Notes under the pieces: model-generated
Told to the model about the DNA's origin: nothing
The model's database searches: none
Seen by the model: the letters and a program-made list of their open reading frames with translations, nothing else
Assembly (NCBI GenBank): GCA_030949705.1
Contig: JAUZSF010000019.1
Coordinates: forward strand, 1-64,000
Length of the DNA: 64,000 bases
Reading direction: 5' to 3'
Source: Robiginitomaculum sp.
GTDB taxonomy: Bacteria > Pseudomonadota > Alphaproteobacteria > Caulobacterales > Maricaulaceae
Made by a program: the position numbers and the translations under genes
Part shown: piece by piece, positions 33,981 through 42,048 of the stretch
Numbering within the stretch: the stretch's first letter is position 1
Layout of the letters: each line of letters starts with the position of its first letter

Positions 33981-36373
33981 ACGCCCATTTCATCAGCCAG
34001 TTTTTGTGCCCCCACTATGGGATCAGAAAAAGCCAGCGTGTAGAGAGAAATCCCTTCCAGCCAGTCATTCAGCGCGCTGACCTGTGCGCCGGACAAATGC
34101 GCCCCTTGCGCGCCAATGGCCGAAACCAGTGCCCCATCCAGCGCCCGATGCAGGCTGGCCTTTTGCAGGTTTGCATCTTTGTCGGGTCCCCGTTCCATCA
34201 TGATCATGGCGCGCAACGTATATGGTTTTGGTTTTCCGTTCAGGGCGGCGGCCAACAAACGCCCCTGCCCCCCCGTTGACCAGTTTTGAAAACAAGATGG
34301 CGGCAGGGAATCCCCTTGAGTGCGAACTACCTCTTCATCATCGTCATGCAGCCGCACCGGCAGGCCCAGCGGCATTACCCGTTTGGGCTTTTTCGTATCC
34401 AGCACCATGCCGCCGCCATAACCGGCCTTGGCCAGCGCACTGAATGCCAATGGCAAGGCGTCCTCCCACCCGTTCATCCGGCCAGCGGCAAAAAACACCG
34501 CCTCGCTATCGTTGATCGGCACCAGGGTGCCGGCAATGGCAATATCGCTTTCTTTCAAGGGGGCCTGTTCAAAAAGCGCGCGGGAAACCACTTGGGCCAC
34601 ATTATCCAGCCCCAGCCCCGTGGTAATCAATTGTGACCCCACCGCCAGTGCATAGCCCACCGGCGCGTTTTGCACGGCGACATTCACCCCGGCCTGTTTT
34701 TTGGTTTTCAAAGGCGCAAAGAGCGGCCCAAGCCGGGCAGCCACCACGGCGCAGCCATACTCCAGGGTGATCGGGCATTTGCCGACCATGAGGGGGTCAG
34801 CGGACGGCGTTTCTAGTGCCTCTGTCCGTGATTTTTGCGGCTGATCCTGATCGCCGGTATCGCGGCGCAGCAGGCCCAATTGCGCCCAGCTGGACAAGGC
34901 GTCCCAGACGTTTTCACGGATCATCCATTGCTCGTCCTCACTGGGTGTGCCGTGGGCCGCCTCGTGCGCCGCAATCAGATCCTGGGCGATGCCTTGCGGG
35001 TCGGCACCATCGGCCACTTGCAGCCAGATCCAGCCCGACACCGGATTGGGGGTATAGAGCGTGCCGTTTTTTTCAAAATACAGCGCCAGTTCATCCTCGG
35101 AAACAATCTCGACGGTCTGGTTTGGGCACAAGCGTACCGGGCGCAATTCGCGGCCAAGAACGGCGCGGGCGCTGACCATATCGGCATAACGCGGCACCGG
35201 AAAAAATGTCAAATAATCCTCGACCGTCTCTTTGGCGGGGAACAGGCGCTGGAACCCACCGGCGCGGGCCATCTCATCGTCGATCTGGCGGGCTATGCGT
35301 TCGGCACGGTCCAGGCCGCTATAATCCGCAATTGGTGCATTCAGGCCCAGCAAGGACACCATATCGGCCACCATGGTCCGTTTGATAATGGTTTCGGTAT
35401 CGCCGCCATCTTCGGGCCCGGCACAAACCTCCAAAGACGGGCTGAGGTTACATTCCAGGATCCAGGGTTTGAGATCTGCATCCACCAGACAGTCCACCCC
35501 CAACAGCTCGTAACAGCCATTGGCCGGGGCCTTTTGTATATTGATGCGCTGGCGCATGCGTTCGCGCACGGCGATCACCGTCAGCGTGACCAGATCCCGG
35601 ATTTTGGCAAACAGCGCCTCATCATCATGGCCTGCATCGCGCAGCCATTGGCGGTATTCCCCCAGGCCGACAAACACCACCGGCGCATCGGCATCGGTAT
35701 TGGTGGCGTTAATATCCGGGTTGGTCAGATGGGCAAAAGGATTATCCGGGTCCTCTATATTATACGGCTCGGAGGCCAGCTTGGCGAAGCCCTCGCGATG
35801 CAGATAAAACCGCAATGGCTCGACCGAACTGATCAGCACATAAAGGCGCAGCACGTATTTGCGATCATTCATCACATGGGGGTTGTCGATATATTCCTGC
35901 ACCATCCAGGTGTTTTCCAGCGGAATATTGGCGATGTCCTGCACCACTTCGATTCCGCGCCCGCGGGACGAGTTCTTGGGTTTTAAAATCCAGCTCTTGT
36001 CCGGGTTTTGCACGGCACAGTGTTGCAGTTCATGAAAATCATCGGGCATGGCATACACCCGGGGGAAATAGTCCATGCGCGACCGGTTTTTGGGCGACGC
36101 CTGACGCGCCCGCGCCGCCTTTAGCGTCTCATAGAGATAATCCTTGATGGTCAAACCATTATTGCCGGGAATATGATTGATGGTTTTGGTGGTATCCAAT
36201 TGCTCGAACACATCGGGGTCGGGCATGCCGGTATACCAGCAGGTATCCCAGTTTTTTGCCGATCCCGGCTTCCAGATGGAAGTGTCCAGTGCCTCGACAA
36301 AAAAGACATCCTGACCCGGTTCACGATTGCCCGCCAGCCAGTATCGACGGTGTGGTTTTTTCCTGCGACCCAT
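33977..36373 (-). CDS. Tubulin-tyrosine-ligase-like ATP-grasp protein with PqqD-like and HprK-like domains
   Basis: A 798-residue protein from ATG 36373 (AAGGGA 5 bases upstream; the frame is open to 36436). Residues about 60-330 form a TTL domain. The ATP-grasp lysine segment WILKPKNSSRGRGIEVV is near 128-144, then MVQEYIDNPHVM, RKYVLRLYVL, YLHREGFAKLASEPYN and the metal-binding end CYELLGVDCLVDADLKPWI with LECNLSPSLEV near 287-316. All are hallmark TTL/TTLL motifs. Residues about 410-505 resemble PqqD, a peptide-recognition domain (ALYFEKNGTLYTPNPVSGWI, WDALSSWAQLGLL). The last ~290 residues resemble HprK-like kinases, but the P-loop place reads GRMNGWEDAL and looks degenerate. TTL enzymes ligate amino acids (Tyr, Glu or Gly) to proteins. 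It is divergent from a Glu-rich secreted cytochrome. Confidence 0.82.
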   Translation of the reverse strand: MGRRKKPHRRYWLAGNREPGQDVFFVEALDTSIWKPGSAKNWDTCWYTGMPDPDVFEQLDTTKTINHIPGNNGLTIKDYLYETLKAARARQASPKNRSRMDYFPRVYAMPDDFHELQHCAVQNPDKSWILKPKNSSRGRGIEVVQDIANIPLENTWMVQEYIDNPHVMNDRKYVLRLYVLISSVEPLRFYLHREGFAKLASEPYNIEDPDNPFAHLTNPDINATNTDADAPVVFVGLGEYRQWLRDAGHDDEALFAKIRDLVTLTVIAVRERMRQRINIQKAPANGCYELLGVDCLVDADLKPWILECNLSPSLEVCAGPEDGGDTETIIKRTMVADMVSLLGLNAPIADYSGLDRAERIARQIDDEMARAGGFQRLFPAKETVEDYLTFFPVPRYADMVSARAVLGRELRPVRLCPNQTVEIVSEDELALYFEKNGTLYTPNPVSGWIWLQVADGADPQGIAQDLIAAHEAAHGTPSEDEQWMIRENVWDALSSWAQLGLLRRDTGDQDQPQKSRTEALETPSADPLMVGKCPITLEYGCAVVAARLGPLFAPLKTKKQAGVNVAVQNAPVGYALAVGSQLITTGLGLDNVAQVVSRALFEQAPLKESDIAIAGTLVPINDSEAVFFAAGRMNGWEDALPLAFSALAKAGYGGGMVLDTKKPKRVMPLGLPVRLHDDDEEVVRTQGDSLPPSCFQNWSTGGQGRLLAAALNGKPKPYTLRAMIMMERGPDKDANLQKASLHRALDGALVSAIGAQGAHLSGAQVSALNDWLEGISLYTLAFSDPIVGAQKLADEMGV

Positions 36374-36620
36374 CCTGATCCCTTGTGCATTGCCCATGCC
36401 AGAATGAGCATGCTTAGGCCAGAGGATGTCAAGCACGCACCGCCGCGTTAGGCCGGAATGGGATGGCTCCTCTCGAAATTGTTACCTCTGCGAGATGACA
36501 AGTGTTTTGCTTCGCCATGGGCCTGTCCATAGCCTGCAAGGGTCGGGTGCCAAGGGTGCCCCACTTATTACTGCGTTTCCATATGCTGCCGCGGGCAGCC
36601 ATCATGCTAAGGGGAAAACC

Positions 36621-37337
36621 ATGCAAGACCGTCAGGAAAAACGCCAGAAACTGCTGAGAAATCTGGCCAAGGGCCTTTTGTACTCGACACCATTAATGGT
36701 GGCTGGTCTTGGCATCAGCCAGACGGCAAACGCGGAGACTGCCGCCTATGAACAGGCCTCTGGTGAAGCCGAAGGCGAAGCCAAAAAAGAGGCCCGCGGC
36801 GAAGGCGAGGCCGAAGCCAAAATGCACAAGGCCAAGGGGGAGGCCGAAGGCGGAGCCAAAGGGGAAGGCGAAGCCCGCATGATGAAGGCCAAAGGCGAGG
36901 CCAAGGGCGAAGCAGAAGGTGAAGCCAAAGGCGAGGCCGAAGGGGAGGCCAAAGGCGAGGCAGAGGGCGAAGCCGAAGGCAATCCCAGAGACATCAAACG
37001 CCCCATGTTTTCCAAAAAATATAAAGGGGATCGCAGTCAGCTGGTCGCTCGCGGCAAAGAGCTTTATGGCGACTCATCGCTTTCCACCAATGGCTTGAAC
37101 TGCAATAGCTGTCATACTGACATGGCCGGTTATAACGACACTTTCAAACAGCCCTACCCGCACTATGTGGCGATGGGCAAAGACATTTATGGCCAGAAAA
37201 AACTGACCGCCGAATCCATGGTACAGGTTTGCATGCAGCAACCCATGGAGGCCAAACCCCTGCCCTGGGATTCCGAAGAACTGGCCGCCCTGACAGCCTA
37301 TGTCGAGGTATTGCAAAAAGAATATGCCGCAAAATAG
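36621..37337 (+). CDS. Secreted c-type cytochrome with a Glu/Gly/Ala/Lys-rich repeat domain
   Basis: A 238-residue protein. ATG 36621 has AGGGG 7 bases upstream. A twin-basic N-region, a hydrophobic stretch and ANA near residue 38 form a likely Sec signal peptide. Residues about 48-120 are a low-complexity repeat of GEAEGEAK-type units with some 30 glutamates. A single haem motif CNSCH lies at 161-165, within a small cytochrome c domain that has further Met and His residues downstream, so the axial ligand is not certain. The gene is divergent from the TTL-like ligase, with 247 bases between starts, and is followed by another cytochrome c. The repeat may be a substrate tail for the ligase; that is inference. 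Confidence 0.85.
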   Translation: MQDRQEKRQKLLRNLAKGLLYSTPLMVAGLGISQTANAETAAYEQASGEAEGEAKKEARGEGEAEAKMHKAKGEAEGGAKGEGEARMMKAKGEAKGEAEGEAKGEAEGEAKGEAEGEAEGNPRDIKRPMFSKKYKGDRSQLVARGKELYGDSSLSTNGLNCNSCHTDMAGYNDTFKQPYPHYVAMGKDIYGQKKLTAESMVQVCMQQPMEAKPLPWDSEELAALTAYVEVLQKEYAAK

Positions 37338-37372
37338 GGGTGAGCATTTAAGATAAATGCACACAAGCCTTG

Positions 37373-37393
37373 CGCCCACCTTCATGGTGGGCG
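37373..37393 (+). terminator. Hairpin between the two cytochrome genes
   Basis: CGCCCACC and GGTGGGCG pair around TTCAT. No T run follows, so it may be an attenuator or RNA-stability hairpin rather than a full terminator. Confidence 0.45.
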
Positions 37394-37485
37394 TAATGGT
37401 TTATACAGGGCATGGGGAAATGGTGCCAAGGCACCATAAGAGATTGCAAATTGCGAGCCTGCCTCGCCAGTATAAGGAAAACACT

Positions 37486-37869
37486 ATGCGTACATCATCT
37501 CTTTTGCTCATCGGCAGCGCCTTGGCACTGACCATCAATGCCGGGGCCGCCATGGCTGATACCGCCGCCGGTGAAGCGGTATTTAAAAAGTGCCGGGTTT
37601 GCCATTCAAATGTTGAGGGCAAAAAGAAAGTCGGTCCCAGCCTGTATGGAGTGGTTGGCCGCACGCCAGGCACGCTGGAAGGCTATAAATACAGCGAAGC
37701 CATGAAAGCCTTTGGGGCCAGCGGTGCCGTCTGGGATGCCAAAACCCTGGACACCTATCTGATGCAACCCCGGGCGTTGATCGCCAAAACCAAAATGATG
37801 TTCCCCGGCCTGAAAAAAGAGGCCGACCGCAAGGCCGTCATTGAATATCTGGACAGTCTGGACGACTAG
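37486..37869 (+). CDS. Periplasmic class I cytochrome c
   Basis: A 127-residue protein with a signal peptide ([20 protein letters not shown], cleavage after AMA near residue 24), a haem-binding [19 protein letters not shown], and a probable Met axial ligand in TKMMFPGL. It has the layout of soluble electron carriers of the cytochrome c2/c550 type, here about 100 residues when mature. ATG 37486 has AAGGA upstream; the open frame extends to 37357. It follows the Glu-rich cytochrome on the same strand after a hairpin. Its stop overlaps the convergent murA stop. Confidence 0.92.
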   Translation: MRTSSLLLIGSALALTINAGAAMADTAAGEAVFKKCRVCHSNVEGKKKVGPSLYGVVGRTPGTLEGYKYSEAMKAFGASGAVWDAKTLDTYLMQPRALIAKTKMMFPGLKKEADRKAVIEYLDSLDD

Positions 37870-39134
37870 GGGCTGGGCACCCGTTTAATATCGGCCCCCA
37901 GCGCGCCCAGCTTGCGCTCCAGCCCTTCAAAGCCGCGATCCAGGTGGTAGACCCGATTGACCTCGGTCTGCCCCTGGGCGGCCAGTCCCGCAATGACCAG
38001 GCTGACACTGGCACGCAAATCCGTCGCCATCACCGGGGCCCCATGCAAAATCTCTACGCCGCGCACCACCGCTTCGCGGCCATGTACAGTAATGTCGGCG
38101 CCCAGACGGCTTAGTTCTGGCGCATGCATAAAACGGTTCTCGAATATGGTTTCCCGAATGATGGATGCCCCTTCAGCGCGGCAAACCACCGCCATGAACT
38201 GGGCCTGCAAATCCGTGGGAAAACCGGGATAGGCCTGGGTTTCCACATCGGCAGCCTGGCAGCGCTGATCAGACTGGATAATGCGCACGCTTTGCGCGTC
38301 CACGGTCACTACCGAAACCCCGATGGCCCGCATGCGGCCCCACAGCGCGCCCAGATGCGACGGGTCACAGTTTTCAATACACACATTGCCGCCGGTGGCT
38401 GCCACGGCCAGCGCATAAGTGCCGGCCTCAATGCGGTCCGGCACCACCCGGTGCGTGGTGCCGCCCAGATGATCCACCCCGGTAATGACAATCCGGGCGC
38501 TGCCGCCGCCCTCAACTTTGGCCCCCATGGCATTCAGACATGCCGCCAAATCTGCAATTTCCGGCTCTCTTGCGGCATTTTCCAGCACCGTTTCACCCTT
38601 GGCCAGCACCGCCGTCAGCATGGCATGTTCAGTAGCCCCCACCGAAACAAAGGGAAAGCTGATCATCGCCCCGTGCAGCCCCCGGGGAGCCTTGGCCATG
38701 GCATAGCCCTCGTCCAGTTCGATCTCAGCCCCCATGGCCTCAAGCGCCTTGAGGTGCAGGTCCACCGGACGCGCGCCAATGGCACAGCCGCCGGGCAAAG
38801 ACACACGCGCCCGCCCGTGCCGGGCCAATAATGGCCCCAGCACGTTAAACGTCGCGCGCATTTTGCGTACCAGATCATAGGGGGCATAGGGTGCCGCTTC
38901 GGTATTGGCGTGCAGCACCATTTGGGTACCGTTTTGACGATTCACCTCAACGCCTAAATGCTTCAAAAGGTGCGCCATAAAGCGGGTATCAGCCAGATCC
39001 GGCATATTGGTCAGGATTAATGGCGCATCACAAAGCAGCGATGCGGCCATCAGCTTTAGTGCCGAGTTTTTGGCACCATTAATGCGAACACTGCCCGTTA
39101 GAGGATTGCCGCCATTTATCAGAATACGATCCAT
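37866..39134 (-). CDS. murA: MurA, UDP-N-acetylglucosamine 1-carboxyvinyltransferase
   Basis: MurA transfers enolpyruvate from PEP to UDP-GlcNAc, the first committed step of peptidoglycan synthesis. The 422-residue product starts [20 protein letters not shown] with the conserved K22/N23 pair. The catalytic Cys (fosfomycin target) is C117 in [16 protein letters not shown]. Further motifs are [20 protein letters not shown] and [12 protein letters not shown]. The length is normal and the frame is clean. A small basic protein gene lies upstream on the same strand. Confidence 0.96.
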   Translation of the reverse strand: MDRILINGGNPLTGSVRINGAKNSALKLMAASLLCDAPLILTNMPDLADTRFMAHLLKHLGVEVNRQNGTQMVLHANTEAAPYAPYDLVRKMRATFNVLGPLLARHGRARVSLPGGCAIGARPVDLHLKALEAMGAEIELDEGYAMAKAPRGLHGAMISFPFVSVGATEHAMLTAVLAKGETVLENAAREPEIADLAACLNAMGAKVEGGGSARIVITGVDHLGGTTHRVVPDRIEAGTYALAVAATGGNVCIENCDPSHLGALWGRMRAIGVSVVTVDAQSVRIIQSDQRCQAADVETQAYPGFPTDLQAQFMAVVCRAEGASIIRETIFENRFMHAPELSRLGADITVHGREAVVRGVEILHGAPVMATDLRASVSLVIAGLAAQGQTEVNRVYHLDRGFEGLERKLGALGADIKRVPSP

Positions 39135-39208
39135 GGGGAGGGATTAGAGAGCTAAAAAGGCAAGGGCAAGCGTAAATCGTGGTGTTTTCAGGATACCACC
39201 AGCCCGCC

Positions 39209-39343
39209 TTAGCCCGTCAGCTTGGTCTTGCCCGCTTTGCGGCGGCGAAGATTGGCCCTAAGAGCCTCGGCCAAACGCTCTTCCTTGGTTTGCGGCGTAG
39301 CCTTTTTTGGCTTGTTTTTGTTCTCATCAACAGCTTTACGCAT
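39209..39343 (-). CDS. Small basic protein of unknown function upstream of murA
   Basis: A predicted 44-residue protein from ATG 39343, very rich in Lys and Arg. It ends in KEERLAEALRANLRRRKAGK, a helix that resembles short conserved proteins annotated near murA in alphaproteobacteria. No convincing Shine-Dalgarno sequence is visible; an in-frame ATG at 39358 is the alternative. Longer versions of this frame run into antisense tRNA sequence and are spurious. The function is unknown. Confidence 0.55.
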   Translation of the reverse strand: MRKAVDENKNKPKKATPQTKEERLAEALRANLRRRKAGKTKLTG

Positions 39344-39468
39344 AAAAAAAGCACCCATTTGCAGAAGGAATGTGACTGTACCCTTTATCTCGCCCGATCG
39401 CTGGGTTATATGCGCAGCCCAACAGGCGTTTGTCCATGATAATAGAGCGCCTCCTTGGCTTGGAAAAG

Positions 39469-39543
39469 GCCGCAGTAGCTCAGTGGTAGAGCGCGTCATT
39501 GGTAATGACGAGGTCGGGAGTTCAATTCTCCCCTGCGGCACCA
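39469..39543 (+). tRNA. tRNA-Thr (anticodon GGT)
   Basis: A 75-base cloverleaf. The acceptor strands GCCGCAG (39469-39475) and CTGCGGC (39533-39539) pair. The anticodon loop TTGGTAA sits on a GTCAT/ATGAC stem, and the T-loop is TTCAATTC. The discriminator A and an encoded CCA follow. The D-arm is AGCTCAGTGGTAGAGC. Confidence 0.97.
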
Positions 39544-39609
39544 TTATTTCTTGTCCTATCGCGGTGCTGGCGCCCGCTATATGAGGACAGTTTTCTTACC
39601 CCTCTCACC

Positions 39610-39688
39610 TGTCATTGCCGGGCCTGTCCCGACAATCCAGAGCGGGATTTAAACGGATCTGGATTACCCGGCTGAACCGGGTAATGAC
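39610..39688. repeat. Facing pair of family A palindromic repeats
   Basis: TGTCATTGCCGGGCCTGTCC (39610 onward, ending GACAATCCAG) and TGGATTACCCGGCTGAACCG (39659 onward, ending GGTAATGAC) lie head to head with about 19 bases between. The same unit flanks the GIY-YIG gene near 51.5-51.9 kb. Confidence 0.7.
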
Positions 39689-39701
39689 ACGCCGTGCACA
39701 T

Positions 39702-39806
39702 CCATGCTTCGAGGCCCGGCTGCGCCTCACTCCTCAGCATGAGGCATTATTTATCTAACTACGCCCTTATCCTGAAGCGCGAACGAAGAGAGCCTCGAAG
39801 GATAGG
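39702..39806. repeat. Two family B palindromic repeats
   Basis: CCATGCTTCGAGGCCCGGCT through CAGCATGAGG (39702-39745) and CCCTTATCCTGAAGCGCGAA through CCTCGAAGGATAGG (39765-39806) are in opposite orientation. They match the copies at 14000 and 32095. Confidence 0.65.
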
Positions 39807-39906
39807 GTCACACCCAGGGCCCTCTGACGTAATCAAAGAGCGCAAAGTCAAAAATCGCGCATGTTTAGAATGGAATATCGGCTTTTGCCGGTATGACCGT
39901 TGTGTA

Positions 39907-40668
39907 TCAGCCGGTTTTTTTGCGCGAAGCCACAGGCCAATAGCCCGACAGGATCCGTTCGCCGGTTTTGCCATTTTCCACTTCTTCCTGCACCCGCGCC
40001 CCAATCCCGGAAAGATTGTTATTATGCATGCGATAGCAAAAAAGTGGTTCGGGGATATATACGCCGGTCCAGCCATTGGCGATAATCCGGCACCATTTGT
40101 CCTGTTTGGTGCCCTTGCGCACACTTTCATCAAACGGGGCCACCTGTTTCATGGCTTCCATCAACACCAGAGCGGGCTCGGGGATATAGCTGAGCGTGCG
40201 GATCAGGTCCGCATCAAAGGGGGCCGAACGCCCCCGTTCGAGAAATTCGCCTTCGGCGGAAATTAGATGGCAGTCCATATAGACAAAACCGACCTTTTTG
40301 TCTTCGCTGCGGGCGCGCTCCAGCACCGCTAGGCATCGGACAATATGATTGTCCATCAGATAGTCATCAGAATCCAGAAGCAGGCAATACTGGCCACTCA
40401 CCACTTCCATGGCACGGTTCACCGCCGCCACTTTACCGGCATTTTTTTCCATCTCGATCAGGGAAATATCCAGCTTGCTTTTATAAGACTCGATCAGGTC
40501 CTTGATGACTTCCACGGAATTATCCGAGCTGGCATCATCAACAATGACAATTTCCAAAGGGGAATAGTCCTGCCGCGACAGGCTGGCAATGGTTTCACCA
40601 ATAAACTGGCCGTAATTATGGTTAGGAATGATAACCGATAATAGGACCGGCGTTGTTGCACCACTCAT
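39907..40668 (-). CDS. Family 2 glycosyltransferase
   Basis: A 253-residue GT-A-fold glycosyltransferase. The N-terminal strand LLSVIIPNHNYGQFI, the nucleotide-binding VIVDDASSDNSVEVI and the metal-binding LLLDSDDYLMD (DxD type) are visible. It would transfer a sugar from a nucleotide sugar to a cell-surface glycan or lipid; donor and acceptor are unknown. ATG 40668 is used; the frame begins two codons earlier at a TTG. It is followed upstream on the same strand, after 16 bases, by a sulfotransferase gene, suggesting joint work on a surface saccharide. Confidence 0.88.
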   Translation of the reverse strand: MSGATTPVLLSVIIPNHNYGQFIGETIASLSRQDYSPLEIVIVDDASSDNSVEVIKDLIESYKSKLDISLIEMEKNAGKVAAVNRAMEVVSGQYCLLLDSDDYLMDNHIVRCLAVLERARSEDKKVGFVYMDCHLISAEGEFLERGRSAPFDADLIRTLSYIPEPALVLMEAMKQVAPFDESVRKGTKQDKWCRIIANGWTGVYIPEPLFCYRMHNNNLSGIGARVQEEVENGKTGERILSGYWPVASRKKTG

Positions 40669-40684
40669 AGACAATACCCACTTT

Positions 40685-41824
40685 TCAACTTACGGCCCCT
40701 CGGGAACTCAATTCATCACCCCCGAAAAGGGTTTTTGGAGCCGCTCGTAATCGCCCAAGCAGCGCCTTTGTAATGCGCTCTATTTGTATTCTATCCTTCA
40801 CAGAAACAGCAGCCTGCTTAGCGCTGCCATCGCTTTGGAAGGTGCTCGTATCAGAATCATCCTTTGAATGGAAGCGAAACTGTGTACACATTTCAGCGAT
40901 CACCTGTTCATCCGGCACAAAGGAAAACCCTGACTTTAAAACCTGCCCCAATGTATCGGGTCTTAGGTTATGATAGTCTAAAGCCTTCACATTAACTAAT
41001 GAAGAATCCAGTATCACTTTGAAATAATTGTTATAACAGTTCGCCAGATAGCTGACGTCATCCATTTTTTGCACTTGCGCGGGGCTTTTACCGGTCAAAA
41101 AACTGGCCTGGGGCCAGTCTTTGGCTACCAGCACGGCGGTGGTTTCCTTGATCACCGAGGCGATCACTTCCACCGGATCGCGAAAAAGAAACAGGCTGTG
41201 CACTTCGGGAAAGGCCCGCGCGATAAAGTCCAGATACAGCGTGTTCCAGCTGATGAATTTAACAAAACTGGTGGTTTCCGTACCCAGGCGCGGCCGGGTC
41301 AGCGCGAACACCAGATTGCGAAATTTCTTCACCGTAAGCGCATCACCAGGCATTTCGCTTTGCCAGTCATGGGTCATGGCAGCCCAAAAGCCGCGCTGTA
41401 AGGGCCCGCCCTGATTGACCACACAGTGGGCGGGAATTCTGGCCAAAGCCTTGCCGAGCAGGGTCGAACCACATCGCGAGGTATGGAAAATGAAGCCCGA
41501 CGGCATTAGCGCATCTTCTATCAGATCATCCACCTCCAGCACCCGCATCGACGTGGCAAAGGCGGTGGAAATCATATCCGCCTGGGCAAGACGCTCGATG
41601 GTGAACAAGTGCTGCCAGTCCCGATAGGCATGGGTACCAATATCCACCCAATATACCTTGCTGACCTGTCCGGGGGTGCTGGCCGGCTCGATCGCGGCCG
41701 GAATAAGGCCTGCATTGGCACGAATACGCGAAATGGCTTCATCATCTGACACAAGCGCGTCAAAACGGCCCGGCAAAAGCCGCCCTACGACCTCATGGTC
41801 TGGCAAGGCATAAATCGGCACCAT
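40685..41824 (-). CDS. Sulfotransferase family protein
   Basis: A 379-residue protein. The 5'-phosphosulfate-binding loop is seen in GFIFHTSRCGSTLLGKAL and the 3'-phosphate-binding segment in VHSLFLFRDPVEVIASV. These are the PAPS sites of carbohydrate-type sulfotransferases. The N-terminal ~110 residues are not recognised. ATG 41824 is chosen over an upstream TTG at 41833. It is paired with the glycosyltransferase, so sulfation of a surface glycan is plausible. Local base composition is slightly more AT-rich than neighbours in its C-terminal third. Confidence 0.85.
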   Translation of the reverse strand: MVPIYALPDHEVVGRLLPGRFDALVSDDEAISRIRANAGLIPAAIEPASTPGQVSKVYWVDIGTHAYRDWQHLFTIERLAQADMISTAFATSMRVLEVDDLIEDALMPSGFIFHTSRCGSTLLGKALARIPAHCVVNQGGPLQRGFWAAMTHDWQSEMPGDALTVKKFRNLVFALTRPRLGTETTSFVKFISWNTLYLDFIARAFPEVHSLFLFRDPVEVIASVIKETTAVLVAKDWPQASFLTGKSPAQVQKMDDVSYLANCYNNYFKVILDSSLVNVKALDYHNLRPDTLGQVLKSGFSFVPDEQVIAEMCTQFRFHSKDDSDTSTFQSDGSAKQAAVSVKDRIQIERITKALLGRLRAAPKTLFGGDELSSRGAVS

Positions 41825-42048
41825 TTTGAACAACCACCCCGGCAGTTATATCTTTATGCAGGCTTATATACACGTTCAGGCCCGCCTTTCGTACCCATAA
41901 CCTATAGCGGGACAAACGCAAAGTCCTTGCGCCAGTACGGCGAAGTTCAGGTAAAGGCTTCCCCCTCATGCAGCTTTTCCTTGCACGAACCTTCGGGGTT
42001 TGACACTTTGCGCGCAAATTCACAGTCCCTGTCCTTTGGAGTTCTGTT

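Larger units (their letters stand above)
39544..39906. other. Repeat-rich intergenic region after tRNA-Thr
   Basis: About 360 bases without a supported gene. It holds two facing family A repeats (39610-39688) and two family B repeats (39702-39806). No terminator or promoter was identified with confidence. Confidence 0.6.

Noticed and set aside
34835-35986. 383-residue plus-strand frame opposite the TTL-like gene
   Set aside because: Antisense shadow of a well-supported ligase; no domains.
36762-36980. Tandem DNA repeat considered as a CRISPR array
   Set aside because: Units are short, contiguous and in frame, with no spacers; they encode the Glu-rich segment. No CRISPR array or cas gene was seen in the window.
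39344-39544. N-terminal extension of the small basic protein (VPQGRIELPTSS...)
   Set aside because: It is the antisense translation of tRNA-Thr; this peptide is a familiar false prediction around tRNA genes.
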